Notes under the pieces: model-generated
The model's input: only the letters and a program-made list of their open reading frames with translations
What the model was told of the DNA's origin: nothing
Databases searched by the model: none
Shown: positions 12,013 to 17,970 of the stretch, one piece after another
Numbering within the stretch: position 1 is the stretch's first letter
Layout: each line of letters begins with the position of its first letter
Source of the DNA: CAZOAR01 sp964577985
GTDB lineage: Bacteria; Gemmatimonadota; CAZMKB01; CAZNLH01
Length of the DNA stretch: 17,970 nucleotides
Direction: 5' to 3'
Assembly: GCA_964577985.1 (NCBI GenBank)
Contig: CAZOAR010000049.1
Location: 1-17,970, forward strand
Made by a program: the position numbers and the translations under genes

Positions 12013-15000
12013 GCCTGACCAACACATCAATCCATTATCCCGTGTCGGTGGCGGTCGGCGTCATGCTGGCCATGCTCGGCGGAATTCTGGCAGTCACCCG
12101 CGTGCCGATCCAGCTTACGCCCGAGGTCCAGGAGCCGATGATCACTGTCACCACGGCCTGGCCCGGCGCCTCTCCCGAAGAAGTCGAGAAGGAGATCATC
12201 CAGAAACAGGAAAAATACCTCAAGACGGTCGAAGGCGTCCGGGAGATGACATCAGAGTCGCATGATGCCTGGGGGACGATATCTCTAGAATTCGAGATGG
12301 GTACAGACATAACCGCGGCGACGGTACGCGTGTCGAACAAGCTGAATGAGGTCCCTTCATATCCGGAAACGGCAGAACAGCCGGTTGTCGCCTCCACGGG
12401 GCTCTTCGACCGCACGATAGCGTGGTTCGTCGTCTCTCCTACTACCGACACGCTCTACATCCCCCACATGCAGACAGTCCTGGAAGATATCGTGGTGCCA
12501 CGCATGGAGCGGGTGGATGGGGTCGCGTCCGTCAACCTCTTCGGAGGTCTGGAGGCGGAGCTGCATGTGACGTTCGATCCAGAGCTGCTCGCATCCATGC
12601 AGATCACCATACCTGAGCTCGCTGCCGCGTTGCGCAGCCAGAATCGCACGATCTCCGGAGGCGATTTCAGCGAGGGGAAACGCAGGTACGTTGTGCGGAC
12701 CGTATCCCGTTTCGAGTCGATAGAGGATGTCGAGAACACCATCATTACAGTACGCGGAGGCGTGCCCATACACGTCCGTGATGTCGCCGAAGTCACCAGT
12801 ACATTTGAAAAACCGGCAGCCCTCGTCCGTGTAGGGGGAAAGCCCTCCGTTGCCTTCAACGCGCAGCCTCGCCTGGGAGCGAACGTGCTCGAGGTGATCG
12901 ACGGACTCCTCGAACAGATGGATATCGTCAACAAAGAAGTCCTGGAACCTCGAGGAATGAAGGTGGAGAATGTGTTCCGCTCCTCTATCTATATCAATGC
13001 CGCCATCGAACGTGTTTTCGACAACCTGTATCTGGGAGCGTTTCTCGCCGTCCTCATCCTCTTTCTCTTCCTGAGATCATTCTCCTCGGTCCTGATCATA
13101 GCCATATCCATTCCGATCTCCGCAGTGACCGCTTTCCTGGTCATGTTTTTTTTCGGACGGACGATAAATGTCATTTCGCTGGCCGGCATGGCCTTTGCCG
13201 TCGGGATGGTCGTCGACAACTCTATAGTGGTACTGGAGAACATATATCGCCACATGCAGACGGGAAAGACAAGGTGGCAGGCGGCTGCGGATGGGACGCG
13301 CGAGGTGTGGGGAGCCGTTCTTGCGTCGACACTTACCACCATCGCCGTCTTCTTCCCGATAATGTTCGTGAGGGAGCGGGCCGCGCAGCTTTTCAGTGAC
13401 ATAGCCATAGCGATCTCCAGCGCCATCGCAATCTCCCTCCTCGTGGCCGTAACGGTCATCCCCACGCTTTGCGCCCGAGCGCTCAAGACCTCTGCGGGTC
13501 ACCAGGGTGAGGGCGGAGAACGAACGCGTATCGCCGTGCTGGCAAGGAAAATCTCGGCGTTCGTGGACTTTGTCAGCGTGAAGAACTCCCGCCGCCTCGC
13601 CACAATCTCCTGCTTCGTCGTCATATCCGTCGCCCTCTCATTCCTGCTGATGCCGAGGTCTGAATACCTCCCCAACGGGAACCAGAATTTCGTGTTCGGA
13701 CTCCTGCTGCCGCCCCCGGGTTATAACATCGACGAGATGGTCAAGGTCGGAGCGAAGGTAGAATCGAGCCTCTCCAACCTCTGGGAGGCACCCGCGGATG
13801 AAGCGCGAGACCTTCCCGGTGGGGGTATCGACAAATTCTTTTATGTCACCTTTTCGAACCAGGCGTTTATCGGGATGAGCTCACGGGATCCGTCACGGAC
13901 GAAGGAACTGCTTCCGATCACAAACGCCGCGCTCCTTTCTATACCGGGTGCCATCGGATTCGCCAACCAGGTATCGCTCTTCTCGCAGAGCTTCGCCGGG
14001 ACACGATCGGTAAAGATCGACATCACGGGCCCTGATCTCGAGCGTGTTCTCCAGATCGCAACGGGAGTCTTCGGGCAGGTCGGGCGCGTGGTGCCCGGTT
14101 CGAGTTCGCGCCCCATTCCGGGACTCGACCTCGGTAATCCCGAAGTGCGGGTCGTTCCCGATCGCACGCGCGCCGCGGATGCGGGGTTTACGGCCACCGA
14201 CATCGGGGTCGCGCTAAACTCGCTTGTTGACGGCATGAAGGTGAGCGAGTACTGGCAGGACGGTCGGGAGATCGATCTTCTCCTGAAGGGAAGCGACGCC
14301 TGGAGCAGCCGGACACAGGACATCGCTCAGTTGCCGATCGCGACGCCCGGGGGGAACATAGTCACTATCGGGGATGTTTCGGATATAAGTATGAAACAGG
14401 GGCCGGTTCAGATAAATCACGTCGAGCGCCAGAGGGCGGTGTCCATTCAGATGGTCCTGCCTGATGACATAGCGCTGGAGGAGGCCATATCGAGGATTCA
14501 GGACGAAATAGTGGCTCCACTCAGACAGGATGGTACGATAGGGGGGCTCTACGATATAAGGATGTCCGGGGCCGCCGACGACCTCTCCCGGCTTCGAGAG
14601 GCCCTGACATCCAACTTCATTCTTGTAATCATACTGACATACCTGCTGCTGTCGGCCCTCTTCCAGTCATTCCTCTATCCGCTCGTGATCCTGCTGACCG
14701 TCCCCCTCGCTACCTTCGGCGGGGTGCTCGGCCTGCGTGTTGTGCAACTCTTCGACGCATCTCAGCAACTCGACATACTCACCATGCTCGGATTTGTCAT
14801 ACTCGTGGGGACGGTGATCAACAATTCGATACTGATCGTTTATCACGCGCTCTATCTGATGAGAGAGGGGTGGGAACCGAGGGCCGCGGTCAAGGAGTCT
14901 GTACGGGTAAGAGTGCGTCCTATCTTCATGTCTACCGGGACATCCGTTTTCGGGATGCTGCCGCTCGTAGTCATGCCCGGCGCTGGTTCTGAACTCTATC

Positions 15001-15152
15001 GGGGGCTTGGCTCCGTCATAGTCGGCGGTCTGGCGCTTTCGTCGGTTTTCACCCTGGTCCTCACACCGCTCGTCTTCACCTACGCCATCGAACTCGCGGC
15101 CAGGATCCGAGACCTGTTAGGACTCAAGAAAACGTCGGCGGACGCTAGTTGA
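12009..15152 (+). CDS. RND-family efflux pump, inner-membrane permease
   Basis: This 1047-residue AcrB/MexB-like (HAE) transporter has the duplicated plan: TM1 at about 10-28, a large periplasmic porter loop, TM2-TM6 from about 337 to 490, TM7 at about 530-548, a second porter loop and TM8-TM12 from about 868 to 1030. Recognisable words are the porter start TTAWPGASPEEVEKEI (48-63), TM4 GMAFAVGMVVDNSIVVLEN (393-411) and TM10 GTVINNSILIVYHA (934-947). Drug or lipid export driven by the proton gradient is the family role. Compared with AcrB, Asp407 is kept (D403), but Asp408 is Asn404 and Lys940 is Asn938. The GTG start sits in a GTGA overlap with the adaptor stop. The 3' end overlaps the convergent PHP gene by 8 bp, with no terminator visible. 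The substrate cannot be told. Confidence 0.95.
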   Translation: MSLTNTSIHYPVSVAVGVMLAMLGGILAVTRVPIQLTPEVQEPMITVTTAWPGASPEEVEKEIIQKQEKYLKTVEGVREMTSESHDAWGTISLEFEMGTDITAATVRVSNKLNEVPSYPETAEQPVVASTGLFDRTIAWFVVSPTTDTLYIPHMQTVLEDIVVPRMERVDGVASVNLFGGLEAELHVTFDPELLASMQITIPELAAALRSQNRTISGGDFSEGKRRYVVRTVSRFESIEDVENTIITVRGGVPIHVRDVAEVTSTFEKPAALVRVGGKPSVAFNAQPRLGANVLEVIDGLLEQMDIVNKEVLEPRGMKVENVFRSSIYINAAIERVFDNLYLGAFLAVLILFLFLRSFSSVLIIAISIPISAVTAFLVMFFFGRTINVISLAGMAFAVGMVVDNSIVVLENIYRHMQTGKTRWQAAADGTREVWGAVLASTLTTIAVFFPIMFVRERAAQLFSDIAIAISSAIAISLLVAVTVIPTLCARALKTSAGHQGEGGERTRIAVLARKISAFVDFVSVKNSRRLATISCFVVISVALSFLLMPRSEYLPNGNQNFVFGLLLPPPGYNIDEMVKVGAKVESSLSNLWEAPADEARDLPGGGIDKFFYVTFSNQAFIGMSSRDPSRTKELLPITNAALLSIPGAIGFANQVSLFSQSFAGTRSVKIDITGPDLERVLQIATGVFGQVGRVVPGSSSRPIPGLDLGNPEVRVVPDRTRAADAGFTATDIGVALNSLVDGMKVSEYWQDGREIDLLLKGSDAWSSRTQDIAQLPIATPGGNIVTIGDVSDISMKQGPVQINHVERQRAVSIQMVLPDDIALEEAISRIQDEIVAPLRQDGTIGGLYDIRMSGAADDLSRLREALTSNFILVIILTYLLLSALFQSFLYPLVILLTVPLATFGGVLGLRVVQLFDASQQLDILTMLGFVILVGTVINNSILIVYHALYLMREGWEPRAAVKESVRVRVRPIFMSTGTSVFGMLPLVVMPGAGSELYRGLGSVIVGGLALSSVFTLVLTPLVFTYAIELAARIRDLLGLKKTSADAS

Positions 15153-16995
15153 TCGATGGTATCACCTTGTACCACACAGGGTTAGTGTATGCTGAATAGA
15201 TGCCGCCGCTGGTCACGGAGCTGTAGGCGCGATAGTAGACGAGGTCCGCTGTGAGGGGAGCGGTATCCGGGATGTAGAGCCAGCCGCTTCCGGCCACGCT
15301 GAGCTCCTGATCGATAACCGTCTCGCTCGACTCTCCCACGACACCCCTGTAGAGCGTGACGGTGCCGGTCCTTGTTCCGAAATCGTAGTAGATGGGCACC
15401 TCGACGTCACTGCCCGCGTCGACAGTCAGCCCCCCTCCCATCATCGCCCTGCGGTCCGTGGCGATATCATGTATGAGGACGACGAGCGTCTGATAGTTCG
15501 ATATGTAGAGACGGCCCCGAACGAGACCTTCCTTCAGGTTCTCCTTGTTGAAGTCACCCATCACATATACATGATTCCAGCCGCATTCGAAGACATCGTC
15601 GTGCGTGTCACTCCCGCCATAGGCGTACATCGGCTCTCCGTCAAGCAACTTACGCACCCACCAGCCAACAGCTGCACCAGAGCCCTGCATGGTTGGTCCA
15701 TTCCAGATCTCCACTCCCTGAAGCCCGTCACTGTGCGTAAAACCGTGCGTGTTGACGTAGCTGTTCCAGCCCCAGTTCGGAGCGGTCGGGTGATTGATGA
15801 CACCGAACCCACCCTCACTCCTTACGTCACGGATATTGCTGCTGAACCCCGATATCGGATCGTTGCATATCTCGAGGAGTCCATCCTGGCCGCCCGGCTT
15901 CCATGAGTTTATCCAGTGCGCGCCCATGTGATTGCTGCCATTCCAGCAGATCAGGTCACCTTCATCGCTCCCTTCCTGCGGACCCTCTTCCTCGCTGGTC
16001 AGTTCCGTATCGGGCATGAGAAGAAAACTGGGTCCGCTCAGCTGATTCGCCTGAGAATGGATCCCGTTGTACTCGCTCGCGCTCTCCACGCAGTAACTGT
16101 GAGACGTAATGGTAAACCAGTCGGATCCCATGGCAATATACTGATTCTTCATCTCCTGAAGACTGTTGTCGTCTCCCCAGTTAAGGGTCTCCGCCATGCA
16201 GGTCGGGCAACCCCGTTCACCTATGATGGAGGCCTCGTCCTTGCAGTCATGCACATGCAGATCACCATAGTGCCAGGTACCCTGGTAGTTTATGACGTCA
16301 CCATCTTCCTGTGTGATCACGCCTTCCGGACCCCGGGGGAGCGGCTCGAGTACCGTCATTTCGTGAGTGAGTTCAAGGGTCCCATCCCCCTGCTCGCTCT
16401 CATACCGCAGTCTCACAACCATCGGGATCACAACTCCGGGCCTGAACTCCTCACTGGAGAGCATCTCGGTGAGAGGAACCGTGAACTTGATCAGCTCTGT
16501 CGGAGGATGCAGGGCGAAATAAGGATCCTCCCTGGCGGATTCGATCCTTCTCAACACATCCTCGTGGATCACATTTCTCTCTTCAGGGCTCAGCGTCTTG
16601 TAATGATCGAGGGGGAAACTCCTGCGATTGGTATAGAGATATGATGTCTCGGGCGGGAGTTTCTCCATATCGCGGTTGAGGTCTGAATACCAGCCGCCAT
16701 CGCCGGATATTGAGACGGAAAGGGGATTATTCACATAGGTCCGATCATTATAGACCAGCTCGAGCGACGTGATTCTTACGTCCCTGCCCCTCGTGGATGG
16801 ATAATTGACTTCGAGGCTACCAACTGTATCCACCCGTTTCCTGACTGCATCGAGTACAAAGAGACGGGTCCAGAGAGAGACCTGGGCGGTCACCCCTGCA
16901 CGTGGAGCCTCTGCTGTTTCGGCGGAAAGGCTGGTTGGGTAATCGGCGAGAGGATACAACAACAAAAGACATAAAAAAAACCGGAGAAGATTCAT
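15145..16995 (-). CDS. Exported PHP-domain metal-dependent hydrolase, CehA/McbA-like
   Basis: From the start at 16995 (AAAGGG 6 nt upstream) the product has 616 residues, beginning with a signal peptide MNLLRFFLCLLLLYPLADYP cleaved near 25, so it is exported. Residues about 30-225 form a beta-rich N-terminal region of no family I recognise. The PHP domain follows: GDLHVHD (244-250) supplies the first metal-binding His pair, then ITSHS (296-300), VINHPTAP (399-406) and GGSDTH (460-465), the expected spaced His/Asp ligands of the polymerase-and-histidinol-phosphatase fold. Relatives labelled CehA/McbA cleave aryl carbamates or esters, and others are phosphoesterases. The substrate here is not deducible. 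An insertion after DLHVHD carries CPTC (263-266) and several other Cys. A beta-sandwich-like tail (about 500-616) closes the protein. It has its own promoter at 17051-17079. A longer N-terminus to 17082 would swallow that promoter and is rejected. Confidence 0.85.
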   Translation of the reverse strand: MNLLRFFLCLLLLYPLADYPTSLSAETAEAPRAGVTAQVSLWTRLFVLDAVRKRVDTVGSLEVNYPSTRGRDVRITSLELVYNDRTYVNNPLSVSISGDGGWYSDLNRDMEKLPPETSYLYTNRRSFPLDHYKTLSPEERNVIHEDVLRRIESAREDPYFALHPPTELIKFTVPLTEMLSSEEFRPGVVIPMVVRLRYESEQGDGTLELTHEMTVLEPLPRGPEGVITQEDGDVINYQGTWHYGDLHVHDCKDEASIIGERGCPTCMAETLNWGDDNSLQEMKNQYIAMGSDWFTITSHSYCVESASEYNGIHSQANQLSGPSFLLMPDTELTSEEEGPQEGSDEGDLICWNGSNHMGAHWINSWKPGGQDGLLEICNDPISGFSSNIRDVRSEGGFGVINHPTAPNWGWNSYVNTHGFTHSDGLQGVEIWNGPTMQGSGAAVGWWVRKLLDGEPMYAYGGSDTHDDVFECGWNHVYVMGDFNKENLKEGLVRGRLYISNYQTLVVLIHDIATDRRAMMGGGLTVDAGSDVEVPIYYDFGTRTGTVTLYRGVVGESSETVIDQELSVAGSGWLYIPDTAPLTADLVYYRAYSSVTSGGIYSAYTNPVWYKVIPSIN

Positions 16996-17050
16996 ATTGG
17001 ACCCTTTCCACGTTCTGCGATTTAGTTTTGTGTCTTGATGGTTATATGAT

Positions 17051-17079
17051 AATATAAGTCGTAGTGTTACAAATAGCAA
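17051..17079 (-). promoter_or_regulatory. Promoter of the PHP hydrolase gene
   Basis: TTGCTA (17074-17079) and TATATT (17051-17056) are 17 nt apart on the minus strand, in the most AT-rich part of the 128-bp gap between the two secreted-hydrolase genes. Transcription would start near 17045, giving a leader of about 50 nt before the ATG at 16995. Confidence 0.5.
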
Positions 17080-17123
17080 CAACTTCGTGCATAGACACGC
17101 TCAGTCAGCCGACACCTGTTGGA

Positions 17124-17970
17124 TTAATCTCGGAAAGCGTCGGCCGCATGATCGAAGTGGATCCCTTTCGCTTCATTCGAGGCCACTGTTGCTCCCATGG
17201 TAGCCGTCTTCTGAAAACCTACGTTGCTCTCATCGTCGACCAGAGAAGGATAGGTCCCGACCTTCATATTGACAACATAGATGCCTGCGGGCGCGATTCC
17301 CGGAACCTGAAGCGATATGTTGGTAGCGGACCTGGTCTCTCCAGCCGAGAATTGAAGTGTGAAAGGACCGAGTACCGGTCCGTACGAGCCGCCGGCGGGC
17401 ATCCTCACATCAAACCATATATCCACGCTGTGGGAGGAGCCGGTCGTGTTCTCCGCCGTGGCGTCGAATGTCCAGGTCCCACCGGAAGGGCCGAAGATCG
17501 CTCTGATGTCATTGGGAAGCATCCGGACAAGGATGTCGGGCTGACCCGGATATCGTGCACGGGCTCCGTCGATGTCGTCCTGGTCGAGGTAGCGCATCGC
17601 GAACAGGTAATATGGCCACATTGTCGCCAGTAAAACGTCTGAGTGACCCAGTCCGAACGCGTGGCCCATTTCATGGGCGGTGATGCTCCATATGTCCACC
17701 TCACCCTCGTTGAAATCTGGGTCTCCGGGCCCGCTCCACTTGACGTCGCGGTCGTAGTAGACGATGTCAAATCCGCTGAAGCGGTTGTCCTGGTAGAGAC
17801 ACCACGTTGCAGCCAGTGTGCCGTTGCCGTTCAAGTCCACGGCGTAGAGGACATTGACTCCGTCCGGATAAATACCTGCGATCGAGGTGGTGTCATCATA
17901 CTGGAAGTCGAAATGTGTTCCACTCTCATTGTTCCAGTCGTAGGCGCCAGTGAGATGCGCAAGGACCTGC
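17124..17970 (-). CDS. Matrixin-like secreted zinc metalloprotease, C-terminal part (runs off right edge)
   Basis: The frame is open from the stop at 17124 to the window edge (281 codons seen), so the N-terminus with any signal peptide lies outside. A GTG at 17840 is not the start, because homology-like sequence (DWNNESGTHFDFQYDD, YPDGVNVLYAVDLNGNG) continues upstream of it. The metzincin zinc site HEMGHAFGLGHSD (17637-17675) has the three His ligands and catalytic Glu, followed by a Met-turn candidate (LATMWPY) and the DDIDGARARYP helix that closes matrixin domains. After about residue 140 of the visible part comes a beta-rich domain resembling secreted-protein C-terminal modules. No sorting signal of the type IX kind is seen at the end. 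The role is presumably extracellular proteolysis. The PHP gene lies downstream on the same strand after 128 bp and has a separate promoter. Confidence 0.88.
   Translation of the reverse strand, partial: QVLAHLTGAYDWNNESGTHFDFQYDDTTSIAGIYPDGVNVLYAVDLNGNGTLAATWCLYQDNRFSGFDIVYYDRDVKWSGPGDPDFNEGEVDIWSITAHEMGHAFGLGHSDVLLATMWPYYLFAMRYLDQDDIDGARARYPGQPDILVRMLPNDIRAIFGPSGGTWTFDATAENTTGSSHSVDIWFDVRMPAGGSYGPVLGPFTLQFSAGETRSATNISLQVPGIAPAGIYVVNMKVGTYPSLVDDESNVGFQKTATMGATVASNEAKGIHFDHAADAFRD

Noticed and set aside
11278..12030. Leftward 250-codon frame
   Set aside because: It is antisense to the adaptor gene, with no motif and no ribosome binding site considered convincing.

Overview
The window reads like a chromosomal segment of a Gram-negative (diderm) bacterium with moderately high GC. 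It encodes an RND efflux pump with a periplasmic adaptor, a class A penicillin-binding protein, and two signal-peptide or secreted-type hydrolases. The secreted matrixin-like protease and PHP-domain protein would suit an uncultured lineage of the FCB/Krumholzibacteria-Eisenbacteria sort, but that is a guess from gene style and no marker here settles it.

Positions 1-2819 are a graveyard of insertion sequences. It holds an IS21 istB fragment cut by the left edge, an IS91-type Y2 transposase with an internal in-frame deletion, a second and different IS21 istB remnant with one recognisable element end, and the C-terminal part of an ISL3 transposase. The last of these stops 11 bases short of a tRNA 3' end.

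Positions 2820-3172 hold the most interesting object: tRNA-Asn(GUU) on the minus strand, split inside its anticodon (G34-U35 / U36) by a 277-nt group I intron. The P, Q, R and S elements, P1 with a U.G pair at the splice site, P2, P3, P4, P6, P7, P9 and the terminal G can all be read in the sequence. It has its own promoter.

Next come a small heat-shock protein (Hsp20) with a strong ribosome binding site and an intrinsic terminator, then about 600 bp without a convincing gene. That stretch holds a cluster of ATGCC/GGCAT motifs and a degenerate tandem repeat of about 48 bp. Leftward housekeeping genes follow: uvrA (nucleotide excision repair) and tyrS (TyrRS). Divergent from tyrS, a tight rightward operon starts at a good sigma-70 promoter and encodes PBP1A, an RND adaptor and an RND pump. 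It links peptidoglycan synthesis and envelope export in one transcript. The right end carries leftward genes for a signal-peptide-bearing CehA/McbA-like PHP hydrolase and a matrixin-type zinc protease truncated by the window edge.

All calls come from reading the sequence by eye. No database search or covariance model was run.
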